NCBI GenBank assembly: GCA_963170055.1
Contig: CAUJGJ010000161.1
Coordinates: forward strand, 1,002,501-1,020,000
Source of the DNA: Halisarca cf. caerulea
Taxonomy: Eukaryota; Porifera; Demospongiae; Chondrillida; Halisarcidae
Length of the DNA stretch: 17,500 nt
Direction of reading: 5' to 3'
This document shows, piece after piece, positions 1 to 13,907 of this stretch. A model generated the notes under the pieces. The model was not told the origin of the DNA. It did no database searches and was given only the letters and a program-made list of their open reading frames with translations. The translations under genes were made by a program, and so were the position numbers. The stretch's first letter is position 1. The number at the start of each line of letters is the position of its first letter.

Positions 1-384
1 AGCGCGTTTCGGCCCCTCCACAGTAGACAGCACAGTTGAACACAGTCCAGGGAACGTTACCTCTTGTATCAACAAGTGGGGAAGATCACAGCTGGCAGAA
101 ACTACATGTACGTGTGTGCGGGAGATGCACAAAGGAAACAGAGATAATATCACAATAGCGAGTGCTATTACGTACGTTGGACCGGCAATGCGTTCACCAT
201 CAGTGTACTGCGGTATATACAGTGGAACCTCTTTAAGAAGTACACTCTTAAGACAAATTTCTGTACACATCTACATATATGCATGCACACATGCATACAT
301 GTATGTGTCATTTCACACACAGTGAAACTTGCTTAGTACAACTGTACATACCTCAAAGGGAACACAAATCATTACTGGCTATGA

Positions 385-745
385 AGGTTGGTTTATGTAC
401 ATGACGTATACACAGGGACAGAATGAGGAGTACTCACTATCCTGGAGTACGTACTAAACCAGGTACTTACTATCAGGGTTGGTTCTCGTACATGAGGTAT
501 ACACAGGGACAGAATGAGGAGTACTTACTATCCAAGAGTATGTACTAAACCAGGTACTTACTATCAGGGTTGGTACATGAGGTATGCACAGGGACAGAAT
601 GAGGAGTACTTACTATCCAGGAGTGTGTACTAAACCAGGTACTTACTATCAGGGTTGGTTTATGTACATGAGGTATACACAGGGACAGAATGAGGAGTAC
701 TTAATATCCTGGAGTACGTACTAAACCAGTTACATACTAACCAAG
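385..745. repeat. Tandem repeat, about 4 copies of an 85-91 bp unit
   Basis: Copies start near 385, 476, 566 and 651. Each contains GGTTGGT, a TACATGAGGTATACACAGGG stretch, AATGAGGAGTACTTACTATCC and ACCAGGTACTTACTATCAGG. The third copy has lost a few bases. A diverged inverted copy lies near 10045-10205. Confidence 0.85.
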
Positions 746-781
746 GTACACTGTTACAGTACTTCAATTTGGTAACTCCGG

Positions 782-5304
<4,523 letters not shown>

Positions 5305-5323
5305 GTCAAACCTTTCTATAAAT

Positions 5324-5377
5324 TTAATCCAACGACTCGAAGCCGCTTTGACGGGCACGTAAGAAACCAGGAGCCAT
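5324..5377 (-). promoter_or_regulatory. Upstream ORF in gene A 5' leader
   Basis: An ATG in the context AAAATGGCTCC opens a 17-codon uORF ending at TAA, 20 bp before the gene A start codon. The same AAATGGCTCC motif occurs in the gene B leader (13101), where the uORF is only 4 codons long. The shared position suggests a conserved leader, possibly dampening translation. Transcription start is not visible. Confidence 0.35.
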
Positions 5378-5465
5378 TTTCAAGTTAATTTTGATGCATG
5401 TCGAACACGCGACTATAAAAGTTAACCAACTTTAAATAGCGCTATTAGAAGTGTACATTCAGAGG

Positions 5466-5541
5466 GTGACAGATGGCATAGCGGCGACGCGCCAGGAGCC
5501 CAAAGCGCCTGGGCGCGGGTTCGAACCCCTGCAGCCACACT
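5466..5541 (+). repeat. tRNA-like sequence (tRNA-derived repeat or tRNA pseudogene)
   Basis: A-box TGGCATAGCGG at 5474 and B-box GGGTTCGAACCCC at 5517, 43 bp apart, followed by a T-run (pol III terminator-like). An anticodon-arm-like hairpin GCGCCAGG/CCTGGGCGC is present, but the acceptor stem does not close well, so a functional tRNA is unlikely. Confidence 0.55.
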
Positions 5542-5628
5542 TTTTATCTTTTTTTTCATTACCTAACTAGCGTAACTAATAAATACATAAAAACATAAAT
5601 AGCGCTTATAATATTAGATATCCAGAAG

Positions 5629-6122
5629 GTCCCTGATGGCTTAGCGGCTAGCGATGGTGACTTGTAGTGCTGAGGTTATGGGTTCGATTCCCTCGTCAGA
5701 CGGGTTTTTCGGAGTTTTATCTGAAAAAAAAATTCCTGTCCCTCAGTGGTCAGTTGCAATACCCCTGTACAAAGAACCGTATGGGGGGAGCTTTGGGTCT
5801 CGCAGCTGGTCTCCCACACTACTCGTCTTCTCAATATCCTTGAGAGTGAGTGCTAACTCCCTGAAACTCCCTAATGACCTGGGGACCTCGTTTTTTTTCT
5901 TCTTTGAATGATCTTATTTTTATCTATATTTTATCCAGTTATGCAGTTATAGTTATACTGATGAGTTATACAGGACATATTATCTATGTATATATATAAT
6001 TTCCCATTTTATCTCATCATCTCCCATTTTAAATTGATGTTCTGTCTTTTCTTTACTGTATATTATGCTGAGGTCAAGGGTCAGTTTTGGCCAAGACCAG
6101 AATTATCTATCTATCTATCTAT
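5629..6122 (+). repeat. tRNA-derived SINE-like element with (ATCT)n tail
   Basis: The head has A-box TGGCTTAGCGG (5637) and B-box GGGTTCGATTCCC (5680), again 43 bp apart, with CTGA/TCAG as the residual acceptor stem. An unrelated body follows and the element may end at the ATCTATCTATCT tail near 6103-6122. The head is well supported; the extent is inferred. Confidence 0.5.
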
Positions 6123-6353
6123 ATACGATCACCCATGTACTTGTATATGGCTATAGTTAGCTTAGGTAGGTGTATATGAATTTGTGATTTTATTCATGAT
6201 CGACGTGCAAATGTATGAATTAATATTAATGGGTATTCATGTTCTTGTGTTCGATTCACACTAACAAGTGCCTATACATTATACTTTACTTTATTTGTGC
6301 CTTATATAAAATATTCTATTTTACATGATGTGAAAACCATCCATTTGTGTATG

Positions 6354-6496
6354 TAATCTGGCGTAGCCAACCCATGCAATCTCATTCAGCCATTTTCGGG
6401 GACTGACGTCACCGGGCGAGCAAGAATTCTAGCTCACCTGGTGATGTCAGTCCCCAAAACTGGCTGAGCGAGATTGGGTAGGCTACACCGGACTAG
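6354..6496. mobile_element. Fold-back MITE, arms about 65 bp
   Basis: The left arm (6357-6421) and right arm (6431-6496) are inverted copies with few mismatches: TCTGGCGTAGCCAACCCA against TGGGTAGGCTACACCGGA, and GGGGACTGACGTCACC against GGTGATGTCAGTCCCC. The centre is a short palindrome around GAATTC. No coding capacity. Confidence 0.85.
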
Positions 6497-6499
6497 TGT

Positions 6500-7125
<626 letters not shown>

Positions 7126-7216
7126 CTAGCATGGTTACCATATTGAGCAATACTTACACGCATACTGTAAAAACATACTAATTATTACTGTATAACATGG
7201 CCAGACACAGACCACA

Positions 7217-7329
7217 CTATATGGGGCATGAGGCTACTTCCACAGTTTCTTGTTGCATGTGAGAGAGTCTTGACAGAATAAACACTCCTAAGACAAATCC
7301 TACCACCAACAAAGCAACCAACTGGTGGC
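7217..7329 (-). CDS. Tentative terminal exon encoding a C-terminal transmembrane anchor
   Basis: The minus-strand reading frame ends at TAG (7219-7217) and encodes HQLVALLVVGFVLGVFILSR, followed by a 17-residue tail ending EVASCPI. The hydrophobic run of about 19-20 residues with a following Arg is a convincing TM helix. The frame stays open upstream, but into a CT-rich minisatellite, so the exon should start at an acceptor: gacttag| at 7330 (phase 1, weak pyrimidine tract) or gaccag| at 7346 (phase 0, adding LADDLG, better tract). Alone, the TM helix is the only strong coding evidence. It may be the last exon of an isoform of gene B or of an otherwise unseen gene. Confidence 0.42.
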
Positions 7330-7400
7330 CTAAGTCATCAGCCAGCTGGTCAAAGGTGTTCAAATGTGACACAAGGTTGACATATAAATCAATAAAGAGG

Positions 7401-7905
7401 TAAGGGAGGGAGCTGGAGAAGTGCGGAAGAGAGGAAGCAGGAGAGATGAGGGAGGGAGGGAGAGGGAGTGGTGAGGAAGGGAGGGAGCTGGAGAGGTGAG
7501 GAAGAGAGGAAGCAGGAGAGATGAGGGAGGGAGGGAGAGGGAGAGGTGAGGGAGGGAGGGAGCTGGAGAGGTGAGGAAAATAGGAAACAGGAGAGATGAG
7601 GGAGGGAGGGGGAGGGAGGGAGCTGGAGAGGTGAGAAAGAGATGAAGCAGGAGAGATGATCTCGAGGGAGGGAGGGAGAGGGAGAGGTGACACAGGGAGG
7701 CAGAGGGAGAGGTGAGTGAAGGAGGGAAAGGTGAGGGAGGGAGGAAGGGAGAGAGAGGGTGTGGAAGGGGAGGGATCCAGGGATAGGGAGAGGTGGGATA
7801 GGCGGAAGAGGGAGAGGTGAGTGACGGAGAGAGAGAGAGAGACAAAGGAATTAAGAAGGGTGAGGGAGAAGGAGAGGTGAGGTGAGGGAGGGAGAGGGTG
7901 ACAAA
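7401..7905. repeat. Purine-rich minisatellite (75-bp units, then degenerate GGGAGG)
   Basis: Units start at 7404, 7479 and 7554 (75 bp) and 7614 (after a 60-bp unit that lost 15 bp). Each has GGGAGGGAGCTGGAGAGGTG then AGGAAGCAGGAGAGATGAGG. The rest is irregular GGGAGG/GAGAGG. The opposite strand is CT-rich and free of stops over about 700 bp, giving a spurious Ser/Pro/Leu frame. Confidence 0.92.
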
Positions 7906-7926
7906 CTGGAGTAGTATAGAGCTCAC

Positions 7927-7965
7927 CTATCCCATAAATAATGACTAAACTTGTCAACTCCAGTC
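7927..7965 (-). CDS. Tentative 39-nt micro-exon upstream of the TM exon
   Basis: It is flanked by acceptor cattcatacag| and a good donor GGGATAG|gtgagc, and is 39 nt long (symmetric phase 1). In phase 1 it reads LELTSLVIIYGI, which would lengthen the hydrophobic segment when joined to 7329-7217. Joining gene B exons 1 and 2 to this micro-exon and the TM exon gives 702 nt, an uninterrupted 233-aa protein. It is too short to prove by composition. Confidence 0.25.
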
Positions 7966-8001
7966 CTGTATGAATGTGCTAGCTGACAATTCATGAAGAA
8001 A

Positions 8002-8071
<70 letters not shown>

Positions 8072-8083
8072 ATGTGTGTGTGT
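8002..8083. repeat. (TG)n microsatellite
   Basis: About 80 bp of TG with one CA interruption near 8071. Confidence 0.97.
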
Positions 8084-8084
8084 T

Positions 8085-8310
8085 TCATTGCATCATGACA
8101 TTTCCGTAGTATAGGCTGTACGTATCAGTGCTGAGGTAATTCATCGAGCAATCTTTATTCACTGCTCTTACAGTAGTATTCGTTGTGTGTTAGATGTAGA
8201 TTTCCCACCCTTACAGGCCTAGGCAAGCCTAGGCAGGTCCGGACATGCTTAGAGTCACATTTTCCCTGAAATCCTTTGGTCCAGGATTAATGTTTAACTT
8301 AAATAGTAAC
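8085..8310. repeat. Dispersed repeat, copy 1
   Basis: It shares ATCAGTGCT, GCAATCT, ACAGGCCT, AGGTCC and GACATGCTT in the same order with 13350-13577. Nothing else recognisable lies in 9055-9704. Confidence 0.6.
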
Positions 8311-8349
8311 TGACAGTAACTGAAGACACGTACATGGTTCTATACATCA

Positions 8350-8474
8350 TAGGTCAGACTTGCCCTACGCAGCCAGACCCATGCTCACCATGCATGACTG
8401 AAGTCACTGGGAAGTCAGTCCCCTAAAATGGCCACGCGATATTGGGTCTGTGCTACGCCAGACTAGGTCAGACT
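8350..8474. mobile_element. MITE of the same family, with 11-bp direct repeat at both ends
   Basis: The right part (GTCAGTCCCCTAAAATGGCC, then GCGATATTGGGTCTG and GCTACGCCAGACTAG) matches the right arm of the 6354 element. The left end has CCCTACGCAGCCAGACCC in inverse orientation. TAGGTCAGACT occurs at 8350-8360 and again at 8464-8474. Confidence 0.72.
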
Positions 8475-8627
8475 GACATATGACTTTTCGGAGTTTATAT
8501 TCATGGATTGTTTACAGTTACAAATTCTAGCATCACATATTGCAGTGCTAAGCATGTAAAGACACCCACACCCACATATGGACATGTTAATGCACATGTA
8601 CATGTATGCATACGTGAACACATGTCT

Positions 8628-8756
<129 letters not shown>

Positions 8757-8925
8757 TTATACACCCACGCACTTGAATTTTCAACTCGAATACCAGTTTC
8801 ATATAATTGATATCAAATGTTCATGCAAGCTTGCAAGATCTTTTGAATTTGTCACATGCAGGCTGTTGCATGGGTCATGCACATAGCATTGCATGCAACT
8901 GTTTGGAAAAGAGCAAGACTATCAT

Positions 8926-9054
8926 TAGTCTTGTCAACCGGCCAGACCCAATCGCCTTGTTATTTATATCCGCCATTTTTTGGCTTGGTGAACTAAAGAC
9001 GGTGGCCGATCAAAGATCGGTAGGCGAACTATAGGGTCTGGTTGACGAGACTAG
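8926..9054. mobile_element. MITE with 25-30 bp terminal inverted repeats
   Basis: TAGTCTTGTCAACCGGCCAG at the left is inverted at the right end as GGGTCTGGTTGACGAGACTA. The internal sequence differs from the other copies apart from CGCCATTTT and the CAGACCCAATCGCC text next to the TIR. Confidence 0.75.
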
Positions 9055-9704
9055 GACATCATATAATTGCAACAGCTATATATAGGAAATTTCATGTGTT
9101 AACAATTTAGATTGTCCATTAATCTCTAGCCATTTGATGTGCTTGACTACCCCTTAACACATACAGTTGTGCAATGCCCATGTTGGCCTGATACAAATTG
9201 GTCATGTGCATGCAAGCAAACAAGAAAAAATAACTGGTTCACTACATGTAGTCTACGTAAGACAGTGCATGAGTCACGTCACACGCAGTACTCTATACAG
9301 AAACATTTTCATAAATTGGACAATTAATTTGCCATTGGAATTAAGCCTTGCATGCTTTTCACCTTGAACAATACCTCTATTTGCTAACATATATGTATAT
9401 GGGATTACAGGGAACCACTGAATGAATTATTATAATACATAATTGATGATCACTAATTAAAGTATAATTTATAATCATTACAATTCACTATACGCTACGC
9501 TAAGGTAACACTACACAACAACTGTCTTTGGTTACATACAAACAATACAAATGATTCGGGAAGCAACATATTTCAATGTATCAATTAATATTGAGTTGAG
9601 AATGGTATACACCACTCAACATCATTATACAGAGATGGAAATCTGTGACTGCATTGGACGGATAACAAAACCACACACAAAATGAAACAATTCCTGTCCC
9701 ACAG

Positions 9705-10006
9705 TCACAAAGATGCATCAAGACACCTATCTCCCTGCATTTTTCTGCCGAGAGAGTTCATTTTTGGATATCCACTCTCGTTGGCCATGACATTGCAGAG
9801 TACCTTGATGGTAGGTGGCGTTCCTTGGTCACGAATGTGTCTGTACAAGACAAGTCGGGCGTCATCTCGGTCCGTTTCTTTGATAACATGATGTACAGCA
9901 GGGGGTATGACGTGCTTGATTTCCAGTTTTCCCGATATTTCCTGAGCAGCCACAAATTCGAGAAATTGATCCTCGTATTTTGCCATGAATTGTTCACAAT
10001 TGCATT
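9705..10006 (-). CDS. Gene B exon 3: CARD-like C-terminal domain and stop
   Basis: The exon has acceptor cttgtgtag|AA (phase 1, preceded by a pyrimidine-rich tract) and stop TGA at 9707-9705. It encodes about 100 residues. Helices are visible as EQFMAKYEDQFLEFVAAQEI, KLEIKHVIPPAVHHVIKE, DDARLVLYRHIRDQG, TIKVLCNVMANESG and YPKMNSLGRKM. The pattern RxxxLYRxIRDQG followed by GYPKMNSLGRKM resembles the second half of CARD domains. It does not resemble the gene A Death domain, so this exon has been replaced relative to gene A although the entry phase is the same. Confidence 0.72.
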
Positions 10007-13005
10007 CTACACACAAGGTAACAGATAACATACACTCAGTCAAACTCCGCTAGTAAGTATTAGGGCTAGCGAGTAGTGAGTACTCCTGGATAATAAGTAC
10101 TCATTGCTTTGTCCCTACCTCATGCAATACCATTAAAAGCACCTTGGATAGTAAGTACCTCAGATAGTGAGTACCTATTTTACCTTCCCTTGAGGGTACT
10201 TACTATCCAGAGCCGCATTTAGGGGGGGAGGGGGGCATTCGTCCCCCCTTGCAGATCTGCTGCCTCCCTAAACTTGTATCTCAGCATATACACTAAGGGT
10301 TCCTGAAAGGCAGGATTTATTGGAAAATGGATGAAAAACAAGCTTTCATATATAATTTTGAAAAATTTTCCCAAGACCACTGTCACCAATCCCTTAACCC
10401 CCTTGAATTGTACGTACATAGCATTGTTACCTACTGTATATAATACCCCCCCCCCCCCCCACTCACACATACGTAGCATTGCTACCTATAATACCCCAAC
10501 CCCCCCGGTTTCTGTACACCTATATGTTCCCATATTGCATTCCCCCCCCCCCCCCCCCTAAGATTTTAGGAAGCTCAATTTGCCCCCACCCCCCCCCCCC
10601 CCTAGCCCCGAATCCTGTATGTAGCCCTACTATCCATTGCAAGTTCTACACGTAGAAATGTACAGATAATATGCATGCAGTAAACGGAGTGGGAAGGCTG
10701 GGTGAACATGCAGCACATCTATTATATACGTATGGTCCGTATTTGCATGAGTCTCTTTTCTCCATAAAAGGGAAGTTGAATGTTTGCGAGGTCCTGTTTC
10801 CTCCTCTGTCACTATAAATGGGGATCACAGTATATCTACAGTGAAACCTGTTATTCAGGACAAGATACTTGAAAATCTGGACACCTGTATAAACAGGACA
10901 CAAAATTATGGTCCCGAATTCTCATAAACATATGAATGATTTATTGGGGCAACCCTGGAAATCAGGACACCTCTATTATCAGGACACTTTTCAGTGGTCC
11001 CAAGATGTCCACATTATACAGGTTCCACTGTATATGCTTCAGTATAATAGGCTGCAAAATAAATTCTACCAGTGAGGAAAAATAGTAGCTGCAGTACAAA
11101 CACATACATGAAGTGCAAATGTTCCTACATATGAGTTGTCACAAAAATGCCTGCCACAACAACAATCATTCATATTATAATAATATACCGTATACCATAT
11201 ATTATACCACATATTCTATAAAACTACTAAATAAACAGATACGAATATATTGATGCCCTAACAATTTGAAAGTACACATGCAAAATGAGGTTCACCTTGA
11301 GTACCCTCCTCTATGACTGGATGTTTCTGGTTGCTGTGTACACTTTTGTATAGTACAGAATGTTCATCTGGCATACTTTGACCAGCTTCATTGGGAGTTT
11401 CACGCGGTAAGGTTCTAGGTCCTAGTGGGACTGATCCTGAATCTACGTCTTCTAAATCAGGTTCGATGTCATTCTCAGGCAGCTTTGGTGACGGCAGTGG
11501 GCACTGCATTGTTTGGCCTGAAATCTCCTCTTGTCCAGTATTGGATTGCCTAGCAATCCTGAGCTCTACAGATCACACACATGGCATATAATACTAGATT
11601 GAAACAATACTCATTATAGTACATGATACCAAAAGACATCATTAATAAACAAAAAGGAATTCAAAAACCACAGCCTATATTTGGCATGGTATACGTATAT
11701 CAGATTCTACAGTATATACAGTGAAACCTCTATATTAAGGACACCACTGGACCACAGTAAACAGTACTGTACAGTGAAACCTCCATAATAAGGACACCAT
11801 TGGGACCACAGTAAACAGTCTTGTTTATGAAGGTGTCCCTATTTGGGAGGTTTCAATACGTACACGTGTCAATGTGAGGGAAGTCAAATGGGCCGAGCAG
11901 TGGTGTCCTGTTAAAGGAGGTGGCTGCAATTTGGAGGTGTCCCTTAATAGAGGATTCACTGTTACTGTAACACTAAATAATTACAGGAATATTTTCGTAC
12001 CTATTGCAGTGGTCTCCCCAGACATAATTTCAGGCATGCTGAATATGTACATTCGTACATACATACGTACATACATCATCATAACGTATACATGCAATGG
12101 ATCACATATTGCTCACAGCTTCAGTTTTGGGCACTATAGTATAGCATGATCTGTACAAAGAAAAACAGTTTTCATGAATGCATGCATGTGTTTTCCTACA
12201 AAAAGTATTAAAATTTAGTAAAGAAGGCATGTTGGACCGACATGCCTCAAGATACGTACCTAGGGAGAACACTGCTATCATACAATATTGAAGCCTTCAT
12301 ACAAATGAATCAAATCTATAGTTATTCTGACTTGATAAATGACTAGTACATGCAATGCTACTATTCACATGTACGTATAGGTACCTATACTTAGTGCAAT
12401 CCACTCTGCATGCAACAAAGTGCAAGTATATTTAATCAAAGGCCACTTCATCAACAATAACATAATAATAAACTCATAAGAATCACTTAAGTGGTATTAC
12501 TGTCATTCATTCTAGATTAAGTTCCCTTGAAGATACTAGCAATCTAACTTGGACCCCCCCCCCCCCCCCCCCGAAAGACTCCATATGGCATAGGATGCTA
12601 AGCATAAGCAACAGACGAATCCTCCACACCCATAGAACAGTGCTTAAGCTAATAAATGCTTGGATAACGGCAGTCAATGAATGCTGTGTTCACAACGTGC
12701 TAATAGCACTACTCTTATGACATACCTTTTCTGAGGTCTTCTGCTAAGTACCCCAAAGCTGGATCAGCATCTTCAATGCACTGTACAAAGATAGCAAATA
12801 TCCCCAACTGTCCATGTTTCCTCACACATTTTAGTATAAAGTCGTTTTTCTCTCCAGTAGTCTTCAGAGAAGGTAGAATGTCCTGATACTGTCCCTCAGT
12901 TAGAACGCCTTTACTGAATAGCTCAGCAGCAACAGAACCAGGTTCTAGCGACCTTCTGAGCTTCGAATGCAGTTTTGTGATAGTTTGAAGTTCCTTCTTG
13001 TCCAT
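9705..13005 (-). CDS. Gene B: CARD - linker - CARD-like protein (3 exons), tandem paralogue of gene A
   Basis: Spliced model, minus strand: exons 13005-12726, 11565-11296 and 10006-9705. They total 852 nt (283 aa plus stop), with both introns GT-AG and phase 1. Residues 1-93 are a CARD nearly identical to that of gene A, about 95-183 are a disordered Pro/Glu/Ser linker, and about 184-283 form a second helical domain with a CARD-like C-terminal half. The start ATG at 13005 is preceded in frame by a TAG, so it is well fixed. The role is inferred as a homotypic CARD adaptor. The gene lies about 7.7 kb upstream of the gene A start, on the same strand, and is head-to-head with gene C. Confidence 0.8.
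10045..10206. repeat. Diverged inverted relative of the 385-745 tandem repeat
   Basis: It contains AGTGAGTACTCCTGGATAAT, GTACTCATTGCTTTGTCCCT and ACCTCATG, the reverse complement of the 385-745 unit core, plus further GATAGTAAGTACC motifs. It lies just inside intron 2 of gene B, beyond the exon 3 acceptor. Confidence 0.6.
10209..10628. repeat. G/C-tract-bounded repeat in gene B intron 2
   Basis: It starts CAGAGCCGCATTTAGGGGGG and ends CCTAGCCCCGAATCCTGTAT then GTAGCCCT; the outer 14 bp are imperfect inverses. C-runs of 12-18 bases lie at about 10446, 10543 and 10587. Low-complexity and possibly a decayed transposon; no coding signal. Confidence 0.5.
10837..11032. mobile_element. Pogo/Tigger-like MITE with TA flanks
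   Basis: It runs from TA-CAGTGAAACCTGTTATTCAG to ATTATACAGGTTCCACTG-TA, with inverted ends of about 24 bp and TA at both borders. Internal GGACA(C) motifs repeat (ATCAGGACACCTCTATTATC). About 196 bp, no ORF. In gene B intron 2. Confidence 0.72.
11296..11565 (-). CDS. Gene B exon 2: low-complexity linker
   Basis: The 270-nt exon has acceptor tctgtag|AG and donor ACTCAAG|gtgaac, phase 1 on both sides. It encodes about 89 residues. It begins ELRIARQSNTGQEEISGQ, matching the start of the gene A linker, and ends HPVIEEGTQ, matching NVEEGAP. The interior is acidic and Pro-rich (PSPKLPENDIEPDLEDVDSG) and likely disordered. Confidence 0.8.
11717..11964. mobile_element. Composite pogo-like element with duplicated left end
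   Basis: TACAGTGAAACCTCTATATT recurs about 55 bp on as TACAGTGAAACCTCCATAAT, each followed by AAGGACACCA and ACCACAGTAAACAGT. The right side has GGAGGTTTCAATA (11847) and GAGGATTCACTGTTA (about 11950). In gene B intron 1. Confidence 0.6.
12555..12572. repeat. Poly-C tract
   Basis: About 18 consecutive C in gene B intron 1, near the exon 1 donor. Other parts of this intron (11965-12725) show nothing recognisable. Confidence 0.9.
12726..13005 (-). CDS. Gene B exon 1: N-terminal CARD
   Basis: The 280-nt exon ends at donor AAAAG|gtatgt, phase 1. It starts MDKKELQTITKLHSKLRR and ends DPALGYLAEDLRK. It is identical in length to gene A exon 1 and differs at about 15 of 93 positions. The 3' two-thirds is close to identical also at nucleotide level, including synonymous sites. 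The segment SLEPGSVAAELFSKGVLTE is invariant between the two and probably forms CARD helices 1b-2. Confidence 0.88.
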
Positions 13006-13086
13006 TTCAGACTTCTATAACTTTACTCCGTGGAGCCTTAGAGGGTACGTCCACCATAGATAACACAACCTATGCGTCCACGTCAG

Positions 13087-13101
13087 TCAACTGGGAGCCA
13101 T
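13087..13101 (-). promoter_or_regulatory. Upstream ORF in gene B 5' leader
   Basis: ATGGCTCCCAGTTGA is a 4-codon uORF about 80 bp upstream of the gene B start. It is homologous to the beginning of the gene A uORF (5377). Confidence 0.3.
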
Positions 13102-13349
13102 TTTTTCAATCCTCCTGACTGGCACGTGACTTTTTGTTTGCCGAGGGAGCCGAAATGTACGCAAGACAATAATTTTATTCTTCACTGGAAATGATGCTTT
13201 GTATGTCACCGCTTTGCATATATCTCCCAGAAAGCTTCAGAGAGACGAAACCACCAGTGGGTGTTGTGTTTATTAAAGTTAGAATTATGCTCACTCAATT
13301 GCTAGTAGCTCATTTGTTGGCATACACGTGGCCCCACCGTAGTGTAAGC

Positions 13350-13577
13350 ATCGACATGTCTCAGGATCCTAGTATACGCTCTATATTGTGTATTTTAGGT
13401 ATCACTAGCAACATCAGTGCTAGAATGTATTGGGCAATCTCCATTGCTGCTCTAATTGACATATGTTGGATGCGGATTGGTCACCCTAACAGGCCTGGGC
13501 AAGACTGAGCAGGTCCAGACATGCTTGGTGTTTTCCCCTGAAAATCCTTCTAGAATGTTCAACTGAATCCATAAATA
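13350..13577. repeat. Dispersed repeat, copy 2
   Basis: A diverged direct copy of 8085-8310, including CAGGCCTGGGCAAG against CAGGCCTAGGCAAG and CAGGTCCAGACATGCTT against CAGGTCCGGACATGCTT. It lies upstream of both genes B and C. Confidence 0.6.
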
Positions 13578-13779
13578 GAACAAAAACTATGATCCACCAC
13601 CTGATGGTGCAGAATCCGCATGCTAGTACCAGGAAATTTCTCTAGATAGCTTCTTGGAACACAGAGTGTTGTGTACTTGAAGTTGTGGATACAATATCGA
13701 CAGTGTTCTTACAGGAACAGTGGATACTGTTGTGGATTCAGCAAATCCAGCTGTTTGTTGACTGAACCGCACTTTCACT

Positions 13780-13907
13780 ATGTCGGGGGATGACCCTGTA
13801 CAGATATTAGTCGAGGAACTGACCAACTCCAGCTATGGGCAACTGGGAAGTTTACAGAAGAAACTTAAAATTTCCAGCAGTGAGCTTGCCATTGAACCTC
13901 TCAGCAG
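13780..13907 (+). CDS. Gene C exon 1
   Basis: ATG at 13780 with donor AGCAG|gttagt, phase 2. It encodes MSGDDPVQILVEELTNSS and then a charged helix (LQKKLKISSSELAIEPLSR). Stops occur just upstream in the same frame, which fixes the start. The short acidic N-terminus gives no organelle-targeting signal. Confidence 0.7.

Larger units (their letters stand above)
13006..13779. other. Divergent intergenic region between genes B and C
   Basis: 774 bp separate the start codons of gene B (minus) and gene C (plus). It presumably holds both promoters. No clear TATA pair or CpG island is seen. The portion 13350-13577 is a diverged copy of 8085-8310. An open plus frame at 13191-13508 lacks codon or domain support and overlaps that repeat. 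Confidence 0.5.

Noticed and set aside
5305..5358. N-terminal extension of gene A to MPVKAASS
   Set aside because: The supposed start codon is GTG, and in gene B the same region has an in-frame stop.
5466..5541. Functional tRNA gene
   Set aside because: Promoter boxes are good, but the acceptor and T stems do not pair over their full length.
5654..5911. Plus 85-codon frame
   Set aside because: It starts inside the tRNA-derived SINE head and runs through the SINE body.
6354..6496. Attenuator or structured ncRNA hairpin
   Set aside because: The perfect-looking hairpin is better explained as a fold-back MITE because related copies occur at 8350, 8926 and 15107.
7217..7957. 246-codon Ser/Pro/Leu-rich minus frame
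   Set aside because: Most of it is a 75-bp GGGAGG minisatellite without stops by composition. Only the final TM-encoding part and a possible micro-exon were kept.
9705..10006. Gene B exon 3 spliced on to the TM exons via GATAG|gtgtct
   Set aside because: That donor is phase 2, and joining to the micro-exon and TM exon would break the TM frame.
13191..13508. 105-codon plus frame upstream of gene C
   Set aside because: No domain or conserved pattern, no splice support, and it overlaps a dispersed repeat also found at 8085-8310.
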